From Bog-473 sp963711065 (GTDB lineage Bacteria > Actinomycetota > Acidimicrobiia > Acidimicrobiales > RAAP-2), in the NCBI GenBank assembly GCA_963711065.1, contig CAVQCO010000002.1, positions 186,001 through 250,000 on the forward strand: a stretch of DNA of 64,000 bases, read 5' to 3'. Made by a program: the position numbers and the translations under genes. Every line of letters begins with the position of its first letter. The stretch's first letter is position 1. Positions 51,421 to 60,242 of this stretch are shown here, piece by piece. Under the pieces are notes generated by a model. It made no database searches, was not told the origin of the DNA, and worked only from the letters and a program-made list of their open reading frames with translations.

Positions 51421-54168
51421 GTGACGGTGCCTGAGTTGCCCTCATTGATCGGTCGGGATAAGGAAACGGCCTTGCTCGAAGACCGATTGGATCGAATACT
51501 CGGAGAGGGATGTGGGGTCGTCATCCGGGGCGAAGCCGGTGTCGGGAAGTCTGCAATCCTCGATGTAGCGCGGCGTTACGCAATTGAGCACGGTCTGACC
51601 GTCATCGCGACTTCAGGATTCCAATCCGAGGCGGACATCGCTTTCGCGGGCCTACATCAGTTGCTCCGTCCCGTTCTCTCAGATCTCGACAGCCTCCCTT
51701 CACCCCAGCAGTCCGCAATACGGGCAGCGCTGGGTCAGTCAGGACCTGAGGCGGCGGATTTCTTTCTCGTCGCCATGGCGACGCTGGACCTGCTTTCCGA
51801 GCTAGCAACGACCGCCCCTTTGCTTGTTCTCGTCGATGACGCGCAATGGCTTGATATTGCTACGTCCGACGTCTTGGCCTTCGTTGCGCGCAGGTTGGAG
51901 CACGAACCGATCGTCATTGTGTTCGGAATGCTCGATGACTTCGCGAAGCGGGTCGATCTCGCAGGTCTGTTCAGTATCGAGCTGCAGCCCCTTGACGATG
52001 CCGATTCCGCAGCATTGCTCGACATGAGTGTCCCCGACCTCGCGATTTCAGTTCGGCAACGAATACTTGCCGAAGCCTGTGGTAATCCCTTGGCATTGAT
52101 TGAGTTGCCGCGGGTGACAGCGCCGCGCCTTGATTCATCGCTGTCGACGATCCAGCCGCTGACGGAGCGACTGGAGCGAGCGTTTGCGGCCCGCCTGGCA
52201 CCTCTTTCGTCGGAGACTCGTGCGTTACTTCTCGTCGCCGCTTTGTGTGACGACGGTGACCGTCAGAAGCTGACCTCTGCCGCATCAATCGTGGCAGGGA
52301 AGTCCGTTGGAAACACGGAGATCTCCGCGGCCATAACCGTGCGGGCAATCATTGCTGATGACAAAGGACTTCGCTTTGTCCATCCACTAGTTCGATCCGC
52401 GATCTACCAGAGCAGCGACGACATTGAACATCGAACCGCGCATAGCGCGCTGGCGATTGCATACAGCGCAGATCGCGACCGATCCATATGGCACCGAGCC
52501 GCTGCGCTGACGGGACCGGATGACGAGGTCGTCGCGGAACTCGAAGACGTGGCAGAGCGAGCACAACGGCGCGGCGGAACTGCCGTTGCAGTATCGACAC
52601 TCCAACGTGCAGCACGACTCAGCACCGACGAATCACAGCGAGCTCAGTTGCTACTTCGAGCAGCTTGGCTCGCGTATGAGCTCGGGCAACTAGACCTCAG
52701 CAACAGCCTGGTAACTGAAGCGCAGCAACTTGAACTGGCCCAAGACGAGCGAGCGGTCCTGCTGTACATGCTCGAGGTCATCGGGCAGGATACGACGGGG
52801 CTCGGAGGCGTGAGAATTCGCCCCCTGGTCGAAATCGCCGAGAAACTAAAGGCTCTTGGCAACACCGACCGCGCACTGGATGCCCTTGAGATCGCATCAA
52901 CGCGCTGCTGGTGGGGGAATCCAGATGATGAGGATCTGCGAGATCTGGTCGTGGCAGCGGCAGAGGGATTCCGCCTGCCGGAGAATAGTCCGAAGCTGCT
53001 AGCGATCCTCGCCCACGCCGACCCGGTCAAGCAGGGTCATTTCGTCATCGACCGCATTACGCAGATGACACCCGATGCCATGGACCCCACCGGGATGTAC
53101 CTAGTAGGAACGGCTGCGAGTGCCGTGTGGGCTTACGATTTGGCGCTCATATTTCTCGCCCCTGCCATCGCCGGCCTTCGCTCACAACGTCGAGTGGGCC
53201 TACTGGCGCAGGCGCTCGTCGTCCAAGCCTGGGCAGCAGTCCATACGGCGAGAGAACCTCTCGCCGTATCTGCCACGAAAGAAGCAGCGCTTTTGGCGCA
53301 AGAGACTGGTCAGTTGCAATTGGCCGTATCCGCGCAACTTGCCATGGCAACGATCGCTGCAGAGCGAGGTGACCTCAAGCTTGCTGACGAAATGGCCCGG
53401 CGAGCAGAAGCACAGCTACTACCAGTTGGGGCCACTCCAATGCTGGCACTGGTGCAGTTCGTTCGCGGACGTGGGGCCGTGGCGCATCAACATTACGAAG
53501 AAGGTTTTGAGTATCTGCGACGGACTCTTGATGCTGCCGACCCCGCGTATCATCCCTTCATCGGGGCGTGGGGCCTGTCGGACCTTGTTGAGGCCGCAGC
53601 ACATACGGGCAAGTCCGATGAGGCCGAGGCATATCTCGCACAACTCGAGTCGTTGGCGAACGGTACGTCCGGCCCCCTCTTACGAGCGACCACGGGATAT
53701 GCGCGTCCAATGGTTGCCAACGACGACACCGCAGAAGCACTCTACCGACAGGCACTCGACACAGATCTTGTTCACTGGCCGTGCTATAGGGGTCGGATGC
53801 TTCTTTGGTACGGCAGGTGGCTTCGCCGACAACGACGGGTGTCGGAATCAAGGGCGCCTCTACGGGCGGCGCTGGAGGGCTTTGACGCACTGGCGTTCCC
53901 AGAGCTTGGGAACTGTGCGCGGCAGGAGCTTCGCGCTGCAGGGGAAACACCGCGTCAGCGAACGGTTGAGGCGTGGGCCGAGTTGACGCCACGGGAACTC
54001 CAGATCGCTCAACTGGCCGCGGTGGGACAGACCAACCGTGAGATCGGACAGAACTTGTTCGTCTCGCACCGTACCGTCGAATATCACCTTCACCGGATCT
54101 TTCCAAAACTTGGAATCACGACGCGCGGTCACCTCAGCCGACTTCTCGCAGAACAGGCTTTTGCCTAG
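51421..54168 (+). CDS. Large LuxR-family ATP-binding regulator (LAL)
   Basis: Transcription activator of 915 residues. LIGRDKETALLEDRL and Walker A RGEAGVGKSAIL (about 35-46), Walker B LLVLVDDAQWLD (about 137-148), then a STAND-type ATPase region, a long TPR-like helical middle and a C-terminal LuxR domain ELTPRELQIAQLAAVGQTNREIGQNLFVSHRTVEYHLHRIFPKLG. Ligand binding to the TPR part probably permits ATP-dependent oligomerisation and activation. GTG start with GGGAGGAAAG six bases before it. Divergent from the truncated LAL. Probable targets are the nearby hydrolase genes. GC is near 58%, low for this genome. Confidence 0.92.
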   Translation: MTVPELPSLIGRDKETALLEDRLDRILGEGCGVVIRGEAGVGKSAILDVARRYAIEHGLTVIATSGFQSEADIAFAGLHQLLRPVLSDLDSLPSPQQSAIRAALGQSGPEAADFFLVAMATLDLLSELATTAPLLVLVDDAQWLDIATSDVLAFVARRLEHEPIVIVFGMLDDFAKRVDLAGLFSIELQPLDDADSAALLDMSVPDLAISVRQRILAEACGNPLALIELPRVTAPRLDSSLSTIQPLTERLERAFAARLAPLSSETRALLLVAALCDDGDRQKLTSAASIVAGKSVGNTEISAAITVRAIIADDKGLRFVHPLVRSAIYQSSDDIEHRTAHSALAIAYSADRDRSIWHRAAALTGPDDEVVAELEDVAERAQRRGGTAVAVSTLQRAARLSTDESQRAQLLLRAAWLAYELGQLDLSNSLVTEAQQLELAQDERAVLLYMLEVIGQDTTGLGGVRIRPLVEIAEKLKALGNTDRALDALEIASTRCWWGNPDDEDLRDLVVAAAEGFRLPENSPKLLAILAHADPVKQGHFVIDRITQMTPDAMDPTGMYLVGTAASAVWAYDLALIFLAPAIAGLRSQRRVGLLAQALVVQAWAAVHTAREPLAVSATKEAALLAQETGQLQLAVSAQLAMATIAAERGDLKLADEMARRAEAQLLPVGATPMLALVQFVRGRGAVAHQHYEEGFEYLRRTLDAADPAYHPFIGAWGLSDLVEAAAHTGKSDEAEAYLAQLESLANGTSGPLLRATTGYARPMVANDDTAEALYRQALDTDLVHWPCYRGRMLLWYGRWLRRQRRVSESRAPLRAALEGFDALAFPELGNCARQELRAAGETPRQRTVEAWAELTPRELQIAQLAAVGQTNREIGQNLFVSHRTVEYHLHRIFPKLGITTRGHLSRLLAEQAFA

Positions 54169-54303
54169 GCAGAACAGCCTCAATTCGTTCCGAGCATGAC
54201 AGCTGGCGGACGGCCCACCCGAGGCGGGGAAGGGGGCGCGGGGGCAAGGGGAGCTTAGGCCCTTGCGGCACTTTCGGTGATCGCTCTCCGTGCCCCACGC
54301 GTA

Positions 54304-54343
54304 AGAGTGGCGGTGCCGGACTCAAAGTCGGCACCGCCACTCT
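54304..54343. terminator. Strong bidirectional rho-independent-type terminator
   Basis: AGAGTGGCGGTGCCG (54304-54318) pairs perfectly with CGGCACCGCCACTCT (54329-54343) around a ten-base loop. It lies between the convergent LAL gene (ends 54168) and secreted protein gene (ends 54369). Downstream T content is modest (TCGGTTTGGG), AAG precedes it on the other strand. Confidence 0.75.
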
Positions 54344-54368
54344 CGGTTTGGGCTGTGATTGAAGTCGG

Positions 54369-55082
54369 CTACGACAACGGCCCGAAAGCAGCGCCCCACA
54401 GCTGGTCATAGGGAACGGTGTGATGATCACCGTCGCTGCTGTCCACCCGGAGGTGGCCGATGACGATCTGCGCCGGCGGCGGGTCCGGATAGGTCATGAC
54501 ATAGGGATGGGTGAAGTCGGTCCCCGCGCCATTCACGAGCGCGAAGTACCCGTCACCACCAGGGACCGTCGTGTCGAGGATCCACACGGTGCTGGCCTGA
54601 CCGCAGGGCTGGAGCGTGAGGCCTTCGCCCTCATGTGGACCGCCGGGCACACCGGAACAGAGACCGCTCGCCATTCCGAGCGGCGCGTATTCAATTTGTA
54701 CCGCGCTGAGCGAGCCATAGTGGCTGTTGACGTCCGCTGACACGAGTCCTTCCGCGTAGAAGGCCGGTACGGTCTGCCTCAACGGGAAGAAGTCCTCTGC
54801 GGAGTTGGATCCGCTCACTGCGGACAGAATGTTGGGATTACCTACTACCCCAAGGCCGCTTTGAGTGGTTTCGATGAAGTTCGGCTGAGAAGGCGAGCCA
54901 TAGAGGCGGCTGAAGACCCCGACGCAGTGGGGACCACACTGGGGCGTCGCAGCGTCCGCAGAGATCGTCCCAACCGTGCTGAGCCCGGCCGCCAGTGCGA
55001 ATATCGCAGCGCCAACTCCGAGCAATGTTTTCTTGATTGAGATGATTGTTTCTCCTTGGTTCGAACCGCGACCGGCGCCCAT
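54369..55082 (-). CDS. Secreted protein of unknown function
   Basis: Protein of 237 residues as read from ATG 55082. A signal peptide lies at about 16-45 (IKKTLLGVGAAIFALAAGLSTVGTISADA). The mature part starts with CGPHC, has two more Cys (LCSG, QPCGQ) and is beta-rich, without known catalytic motif. An AAGGAG stands just before codons ATC-ATC-TCA-ATC-AAG rather than before the first ATG, so the real start may be near there with a non-standard codon or a sequencing error. I do not recognise the family. Confidence 0.68.
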   Translation of the reverse strand: MGAGRGSNQGETIISIKKTLLGVGAAIFALAAGLSTVGTISADAATPQCGPHCVGVFSRLYGSPSQPNFIETTQSGLGVVGNPNILSAVSGSNSAEDFFPLRQTVPAFYAEGLVSADVNSHYGSLSAVQIEYAPLGMASGLCSGVPGGPHEGEGLTLQPCGQASTVWILDTTVPGGDGYFALVNGAGTDFTHPYVMTYPDPPPAQIVIGHLRVDSSDGDHHTVPYDQLWGAAFGPLS

Positions 55083-55509
55083 AACCTGCGTTGTTTTTTC
55101 TGACGTGCAGGAGTGACCGACCGTGGTTGGTTATGTAAGTTGTCCCTTCTTTCTGTTCGAAAATCGGCCGCACTCTGCGGCCATTCAACCGAACGGGCGA
55201 GCGGTCGATAGACCTCAGATTTGCCATCTTCGACGCGTCTGCACTTGACCCTCAGCTAGCGTCTTCCGTCCCCGAATCGGTCGCACCCATCGAAATGACT
55301 TGTCGACTCGGCGGGGCGCCCTTACGCCTCGTCAGTACGCCGGCCATCTGCCCGTCGGCAAAGGGTTTCGTCACGGGACTCGGTCGACCCGGAGTGATGA
55401 CGCGTGCAGATCGTCTGCGAAAGACGCGACCAGCGATTCCCGCGGGCGCCACGACCCAACAGAACAAACACGCTGCCTCTAGGAGAGATTCTCAGTGAGG
55501 GAGGTCACC
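55083..55509. other. Intergenic region between secreted protein and VOC gene
   Basis: About 427 bases with no convincing gene on either strand. It should hold divergent promoters; GGGAGGTCACC at 55500-55509 is the ribosome site of the VOC gene. No long inverted repeat or tRNA fragment was seen. Confidence 0.4.
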
Positions 55510-55989
55510 ATGAGTGACGCCAGCACCGACATGAGGACAAAGGTCCCCGAAATGGGGACTTGCGACATGAAGCTCGAGGTCGTGACGTTGCCTGTCAGCA
55601 ATGTCGATCGGGCGAAACACTTTTACCAATGCCTCGGGTGGCGGCTCGACGCCGACATCGGCGTCGGCGATAGTTTCCGGGCGGTCCAGCTCACGCCCTG
55701 GCACTCGCAGTGTTCGATCGCCTTCGGGAAGGGCCTGACCACAGCCGAGCCGGGCTCCGCTCAGCGCTTGTTGATTGTGGTCGACGACATCAATGCGGCG
55801 CGAGCGGACCTCATTGGGCGCGGCGTGGAGGTCAGCGAGGTCTTCCACCTCGACGGCGGGCCCGTTCCGGGTCCGGACCCCCAAGGTCGGTCGTACCAGA
55901 CATATGTCTCGTTCAGCGATCCCGACGAGAACGGGTGGCTGCTCCAGGAAATCAAAACGCGGCTCCCGGGTCGAGAGTGGGATGAGTGA
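55510..55989 (+). CDS. VOC / glyoxalase-like protein
   Basis: Protein of 159 residues with a VOC fold: KLEVVTLPVSNVDRAKHFYQCLGWRLDADI, then FRAVQLTPWHSQCSIAFGKGL, LLIVVDDINAARADLIGRGVEVSEVFHL and SFSDPDENGWLLQEI, the usual end with Glu as a potential metal ligand. Similar actinobacterial proteins are annotated only as glyoxalases. Start ATG at 55510 is fixed by GGGAGG five bases before it. It overlaps the next hydrolase gene by eight bases, so both form an operon. Confidence 0.85.
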   Translation: MSDASTDMRTKVPEMGTCDMKLEVVTLPVSNVDRAKHFYQCLGWRLDADIGVGDSFRAVQLTPWHSQCSIAFGKGLTTAEPGSAQRLLIVVDDINAARADLIGRGVEVSEVFHLDGGPVPGPDPQGRSYQTYVSFSDPDENGWLLQEIKTRLPGREWDE

Positions 55990-56893
55990 GCCCAGAGCGA
56001 GACCCCAGCCGATGGAGGCCTCCATGCCGGTCGAAACGGCTGCCGGTACGTCGAAGGGCGCAAGCTACGGTGACCTCCCGAATCTTTCGGTTCGCGGCGC
56101 GAACGGCATCGACTTCGCCTACCGCGACCTCGGTATCGGTGATGTCGCGTTGGTGCTCTTGCAGCACTTCCGTGGCAATCTCGACAACTGGGACCCGGCG
56201 CTGGTGGACGCGCTCGCCCGAGAACGGCGAGTCATTTCGTTCGACAACGTCGGTGTCGGGGGATCCTCGGGCTCGCCGGCCGACAAGATCGAGCAGATGG
56301 CCCACGACGCGCTCGTGTTCACGGCGGCACTTGAGCTCGACAAGGTCGACCTCTTGGGGTTCTCCATCGGCAGCTTCGTCGCCCAAGAGGTCGCGTTGGT
56401 GCGTCCGGACCTCGTCCATCGCCTTGTCCTCGCCTCATCGGCTCCCAAGGGAGCTGCCGATATGCACGGTTGGGCGCCCGAAGTCATCGGCGCGGTCGGC
56501 CAACGCATACCAACCCCCAAAGACGTTCTCGACGTCTTCTACGCACCGTCAGCCTCGAGCCGCTCGGCGGGTACACAGTCACTCCAGCGCATCTACGCCA
56601 GGACCGAAGACCGGGACACGCCTACGACGTGGGAGACACGCCAGGCACAATACGACGCTGTCTGCGGCTGGGGAGTCCCCAACCACGCTCTGTTGGAAAG
56701 GCTACGCGCCATCGAGCTGCCCGTTTTCGTGGCCAATGGGGAAAGCGACCCGATGATCAAACCCCACTACTCGTACCTTTTGGCCGGCCTGTTGCCACAC
56801 GCTGAGGTCAAGATCTACCCGGATGCCGCGCACGGGTTCCTCTTCCAGCATCACCAAGAGTTCGCAACAGACGTGCACGCGTTTTTGAGCTGA
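55982..56893 (+). CDS. Alpha/beta-fold hydrolase
   Basis: Hydrolase of 303 residues. LLQHFRGNLDNWDP is an oxyanion loop variant (QHFRG instead of HGxxG), FDNVGVGGSSGSP follows, GFSIGSFVAQEVAL has the nucleophile Ser, NGESDPMI the Asp and DAAHGFLFQ the His. The pattern FDNVGVGxSxG is common in peroxidase- or aminopeptidase-like members, with unknown substrates. The ATG at 55982 overlaps the VOC stop; ATG at 56012 or 56024 would also suit the domain. Transcribed together with the VOC and perhaps the DUF302 gene. Confidence 0.85.
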   Translation: MSEPRARPQPMEASMPVETAAGTSKGASYGDLPNLSVRGANGIDFAYRDLGIGDVALVLLQHFRGNLDNWDPALVDALARERRVISFDNVGVGGSSGSPADKIEQMAHDALVFTAALELDKVDLLGFSIGSFVAQEVALVRPDLVHRLVLASSAPKGAADMHGWAPEVIGAVGQRIPTPKDVLDVFYAPSASSRSAGTQSLQRIYARTEDRDTPTTWETRQAQYDAVCGWGVPNHALLERLRAIELPVFVANGESDPMIKPHYSYLLAGLLPHAEVKIYPDAAHGFLFQHHQEFATDVHAFLS

Positions 56894-56995
56894 GACCGTC
56901 TCGCTGACTTTGTTTGTGACTGAGCCAGCGAACGCCCGAGTTCGCCCAATGGAATCATGCGCACGAACGAAGGCCTAGAGAACATAGGAGCCCTG

Positions 56996-57400
56996 ATGCT
57001 GGACAACCCGCAATCTTCGGACACGGTCATCACCAAGGTCAGCAGCAAGTCGGTCGCGGAGACCGTCGACCGACTGAAGCGTCTGATCGACGATCGGGAC
57101 TTCACGTTGTTCAGGGTCATCGATCACAGCGGCACAGCCGAACGAGTTGGTGTGCAGATGCCCGAGTCGAAACTCGTCATGTTTGGGAAGCCGACCGTGG
57201 GGGCGGCGGTAATGCTCGCGGCGCCGCCTGCTGCGTTGGATCTCCCGCTCAAGGTGCTGGTCTGGGAGGACACCAACGGAGTGGTATCAGTCAGTTACAA
57301 CTCACCGAGGTTCCTAGCAGAGCGGCACCACCTCGAAGGTGCCCTGCGTGCGCCCTTCGACGCAGTTGAGTCGATCGTTGAGGCAGTACTTGGCGCATAA
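56996..57400 (+). CDS. DUF302 family protein
   Basis: Protein of 134 residues with one DUF302 domain: SVAETVDRLKRLIDDRDFTLFRVIDHSGTAERVG, then KLVMFGKPTVGAAVMLAAPPAALDLPLKVLVWED and VSVSYNSPRFLAERHH. The family is widespread, function unknown. Start at 56996 is preferred because AGGAG stands five bases before ATG; an upstream ATG at 56957 adds 13 residues. It lies 102 bases after the hydrolase and is the last gene before the tRNA-bearing repeat. Confidence 0.87.
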   Translation: MLDNPQSSDTVITKVSSKSVAETVDRLKRLIDDRDFTLFRVIDHSGTAERVGVQMPESKLVMFGKPTVGAAVMLAAPPAALDLPLKVLVWEDTNGVVSVSYNSPRFLAERHHLEGALRAPFDAVESIVEAVLGA

Positions 57401-57559
57401 CTTGCGCTGATTCGAGCGGGTCACGGCATGGCGGACCGGCGCCGGGGGCTGGCTCATACCGGCTGGACTGAGACAGCCCGGTGCGACCCAGCGAGACCCG
57501 CTAAGAAGGCAGCCGGACGTTTTGACCGGCCCTATCACCTATCCCTGGCGCCCCGGCAG

Positions 57560-57608
57560 TGGCGCCCCCGGCAGGACTCGAACCTGCGCCACCGGCTCCG
57601 GAGGCCGG
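57560..57608 (-). other. 3' half of tRNA-Arg(CCG), attachment-site-like
   Basis: On the minus strand: anticodon arm CCGGC-CTCCGGA-GCCGG (anticodon CCG), variable loop TGGC, T-arm GCAGG-TTCGAGT-CCTGC, acceptor strand CGGGGGC, discriminator G and CCA. The acceptor 5' strand and D-arm are missing; upstream sequence is unrelated. This 49-base portion is the typical identity segment of a tRNA attachment site. Confidence 0.85.
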
Positions 57609-57707
57609 TCTGCGTTGTCCGAACCGTCTTATCCGTCCGCTCCAGTGCTCCTGAACAGTCCCTCTAGTCCAGGGGGTTCACGACCGTCTTCTCCGTAGCG
57701 CCCATTT

Positions 57708-57729
57708 GATTGCCAATTTGGATTGCCAA
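57708..57729 (+). repeat. Paired GATTGCCAA boxes, copy 1
   Basis: GATTGCCAA at 57708-57716 and again at 57721-57729, a 13-base period. The same pair with the same period ends repeat copy 2. Such spaced direct repeats could be integrase arm-type sites. Confidence 0.6.
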
Positions 57730-57867
57730 GATTGGACGGCGGACGGCGGTCATCTCGACGTCGCGATAGTTGCTTGCCCACGTACGGGACAGGACAACGG
57801 TGGCAGTCCGCCAGAGCTCGCGGGACGATCGATATCTGGCACTTGCCAGCGGGAGAATCCGCAGCGC

Positions 57868-58506
57868 CTACGCGAGTCCGCGCCGATGGGCGTACGCAAC
57901 CGCCTGAGCCCGATCACGACAGGCCGTCTTGGACAAGATGTGGTTGACGTGGGTCTTGACTGTGGCCTCGCTCACGAACAGCTCCTGGGCGATCTGGGCG
58001 TTCGACCGACCCGCCGCGATGAGTCGAAGCACCTGCCCTTCACGTTCGGTCAGTCCGTCGGGCAGAGCACTCACACCGGCAGGAGAGGACGGGCTCACGG
58101 CCACCTCGACCAGTCGAGCCTGGACCTCTGAGTCCAACACGGCCTGGCCACTGCCGGCTGCTTCTAGCGCACGCCGGATCTCGTCGCGCCCGGCATCTTT
58201 CGTGAGATAGCCAATCGCCCCAGCCCGCAGTGCCCCGAAGATCGAGTCGTCGTCGGCATAGGTGGTGAGGACCACAACCTGGGTCGCGGGGTATCCAGAG
58301 CGAATGCGCCGTGTTGCCTCGACCCCGTCGACCCTGGGCATGCGCAAGTCCATCAGGACCACGTCGGGGGCCGACTCCTCGACGCGGGCGAGAGCTTCCT
58401 CGCCGTCGGCTGCTGCAGCCACGACTTCGATTCCGGGCAGGGTGCTGAGCAAGGTGGTCAGACCCTCTCGAACGACGGTCTGATCGTCCACGACCAAGAC
58501 CTTCAC
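57868..58506 (-). CDS. NarL/LuxR-type response regulator
   Basis: Response regulator of 212 residues. Receiver domain: VVDDQ (Asp7, Asp8), phospho-acceptor Asp53 in VLMDLRMP, Thr in VVLTTYADD and Lys in YLTKDAG. The output domain is a LuxR helix-turn-helix (LTEREGQVLRLIAAGRSNAQIAQELFVSEATVKTHVNHILSK). Its start overlaps the histidine kinase stop by four bases, so it is the partner of that kinase. Targets are not visible; the membrane protein upstream in the same direction is a candidate. Confidence 0.93.
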   Translation of the reverse strand: MKVLVVDDQTVVREGLTTLLSTLPGIEVVAAAADGEEALARVEESAPDVVLMDLRMPRVDGVEATRRIRSGYPATQVVVLTTYADDDSIFGALRAGAIGYLTKDAGRDEIRRALEAAGSGQAVLDSEVQARLVEVAVSPSSPAGVSALPDGLTEREGQVLRLIAAGRSNAQIAQELFVSEATVKTHVNHILSKTACRDRAQAVAYAHRRGLA

Positions 58507-59663
58507 TCAGGTACCGCCACGTGGACGTTCCAGCCGTTCGGGCCTGGCCCTGCATCGACCTGACCCCCGAGCAGTTCGACACGCTCGCGCATGCCTTGCA
58601 GCCCGAACCCGCCCCCCGTATCCCGCAACTCATCGCCTCCCCCAGCTTCCTGACCGTTGGTCACCAGCAGGGTGACCCGTTCCTGCTCGAAGTTGAGCCG
58701 AATCGCCACCATCGCACCGGGAGCGTGCTTCCTGGCGTTCGTCAGTGCCTCCTGGGCGGCGCGGTAGAGGGCGAGTCCGGCCTCTGCACGAAGGGACCGA
58801 GCGTTCCCCTCGACCGTCAGTTCGGCGGATTCGTGGGCAGCCAATGACGCCAGCTGCTCAGTGAGTTCGACCGGCTCGTCTCGCAAGACATGTACCGCTT
58901 GCCGCGTCTCCTCCAGGCCGCGGACGGCGAGGCTCCGGGCTTGCCGGACCAGCTCCCGAGCGCGCTCCGGGTCGTCTCCCTGCTCCAAGACTGCGTCGGC
59001 CGCACCGAGTTGAACGGAGAGTGCGCCGAGGGAATGGGCGAGGACGTCATGGAGCTCGCGGCCAAGTCGGTTGCGTTCCGCGAGCGCAGCCGCCTTGTCC
59101 CGTTCGGCGTCGGCACGCACACGCTCGGCGAGGAGTTGTTCGGCCTGATGAGCCCGCGCCAGGTATTGACGACGGCTTGCTCCGGCCATGAGCCCTGCGA
59201 CCGCCGCAAGTGCGCCCTCGGCGATGATCTCGCCCGGCGAGGCAGTGCCAACGGCCAACACCGAGACGGCCACTGCAGCCACACCGAGCGCGCCCACTGC
59301 GGCAGCTGGTGCCGTGTCGAACGCAATGCCGGCGCCGAGCGCCCCAACCGCCACGAAAGTGACGGAGAAGGGTGCATACCCGCTGAGGGCCCCGCCCGAA
59401 ACAGCCAGCACGGCCAGGCACCCCCAGGTGGCCGCCGATGGGGCCTCGAAACGGCGACAAGCCATCCACCCCATCCAGCCCAGCGAGGCGGTCACGGCGA
59501 GCAGCGGCACCGCGAGGCCCGCTCCAGAAGCGCCACGCTGAACCTGGTGGGCAACGCCCCACAGCACTCCGGCGAGGGCGCCCAGCCGGGCCACGGTGAG
59601 CATCCGGCTCGACCGGCTGCCCCAGGCCAATCGGAGTCTGTCTGGCAGCTCCATGCCCGACAT
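58503..59663 (-). CDS. Membrane sensor histidine kinase, NarL-partner type
   Basis: Kinase of 386 residues. Five or six hydrophobic helices occupy about 20-155, without a large external sensor domain, so it may sense membrane state. HisKA_3: LGRELHDVLAHSLGALSVQL with the phospho-accepting His near 205. ATPase domain: AAQEALTNARKHAPGA (N box), GGGFGLQGMRERVELLGG (G boxes). The order membrane protein, kinase, regulator on one strand suggests a three-gene unit; the gap to the membrane protein is 48 bases. Confidence 0.92.
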   Translation of the reverse strand: MSGMELPDRLRLAWGSRSSRMLTVARLGALAGVLWGVAHQVQRGASGAGLAVPLLAVTASLGWMGWMACRRFEAPSAATWGCLAVLAVSGGALSGYAPFSVTFVAVGALGAGIAFDTAPAAAVGALGVAAVAVSVLAVGTASPGEIIAEGALAAVAGLMAGASRRQYLARAHQAEQLLAERVRADAERDKAAALAERNRLGRELHDVLAHSLGALSVQLGAADAVLEQGDDPERARELVRQARSLAVRGLEETRQAVHVLRDEPVELTEQLASLAAHESAELTVEGNARSLRAEAGLALYRAAQEALTNARKHAPGAMVAIRLNFEQERVTLLVTNGQEAGGGDELRDTGGGFGLQGMRERVELLGGQVDAGPGPNGWNVHVAVPE

Positions 59664-59711
59664 GATCGCGCTCGTCCCTCGGCCGGTCTCGTGGTCTCGG
59701 ACGAACTCGCC

Positions 59712-60242
59712 TCAGGCCACTGCCGGGCTGCGACGGAGGCCCCCTCGGGGGATCACGGCGCCGATCCGTCGGGTCTTGAGGTAGAGCACGCCGGTCCGGC
59801 TGACCACCTCGGCCAGCGCCATCAGGACGAAAGCAGCCGTCCAGGCGCCGCCGGAGGTGATGTGGTGCGCGGCGCTGAAGCGGGCGACCGAAGCCTGGCC
59901 GCCATGAGTCACCCAGATGGCGAACGTCATGCGGGCGCCGACACCGACCACCCACAGGAAGGCTGCGATCACGCCCGCCTTGGCGAAGGCTCCTTCACCC
60001 AAGCGGGAGATGTCCGTGGCCATCCCCGCCAAGGCACCAAGGGCGCCTCCCACCAGGGCGAGCGTGGTCACCAGGACCAGGTCGTTGCCGGCGGTGGGCA
60101 AGGCGTGGAGGAACTGGGAGCAGGCCCAGGCGGTCATGAGGAGCGGGAACAAGAGGCGGGCGCGGGTGATGTGGTGGCCCCGGATCTGAACCACAACGAG
60201 GCTGATCAGGGCGATGTTGAGGGCGTAATCGGTAATGGTCAT
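59712..60242 (-). CDS. Integral membrane protein, possible CcdC/DUF1453-like
   Basis: Membrane protein of 176 residues with about five helices: TDYALNIALISLVVVQI, LLFPLLMTAWACSQFLHAL, LVLVTTLALVGGALGALAGM, AGVIAAFLWVVGVGARMTFAIWV and a last helix AWTAAFVLMALAEVVSRTG. The N-terminal pattern and topology recall CcdC-like/DUF1453 proteins, but this is only a weak likeness. ATG at 60242, preceded by GAGGGT, is chosen since an upstream extension would be Arg-rich and without helices. Probably co-regulated with the downstream two-component genes. Confidence 0.72.
   Translation of the reverse strand: MTITDYALNIALISLVVVQIRGHHITRARLLFPLLMTAWACSQFLHALPTAGNDLVLVTTLALVGGALGALAGMATDISRLGEGAFAKAGVIAAFLWVVGVGARMTFAIWVTHGGQASVARFSAAHHITSGGAWTAAFVLMALAEVVSRTGVLYLKTRRIGAVIPRGGLRRSPAVA

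Larger units (their letters stand above)
57513..57730. repeat. Integration-associated direct repeat, copy 1
   Basis: Shares with 62504-62732 the blocks GGACGTTT, CTATCACCTATCCC, GGCAGT(G)GCGCCCCCGGCAGG, the tRNA-Arg 3' end, a partly conserved middle (CCGTCTT-CCGTCCG-CCAGTG-TCCTGA) and the end GATTGCCAA-4-GATTGCCAA (57708-57729). The copies bracket five kilobases in direct orientation. Confidence 0.75.
57401..57867. other. Non-coding region with integration repeat
   Basis: No gene in 467 bases between the DUF302 gene and the response regulator. It contains the ~220-bp repeat copy 1, the tRNA-Arg 3' half and a pair of GATTGCCAA boxes. Right of the boxes no further signal was recognised. Confidence 0.6.

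Noticed and set aside
55252..55498. Opposed short frames in the 55.1-55.5 kb gap
   Set aside because: Both strands are open over the same bases, no ribosome sites and no domain; probably GC-driven chance frames.
57560..57650. Complete tRNA-Arg gene
   Set aside because: The anticodon arm, T-arm and acceptor 3' strand are present, but the upstream bases do not form a D-arm or the matching GCCCCCG acceptor strand.
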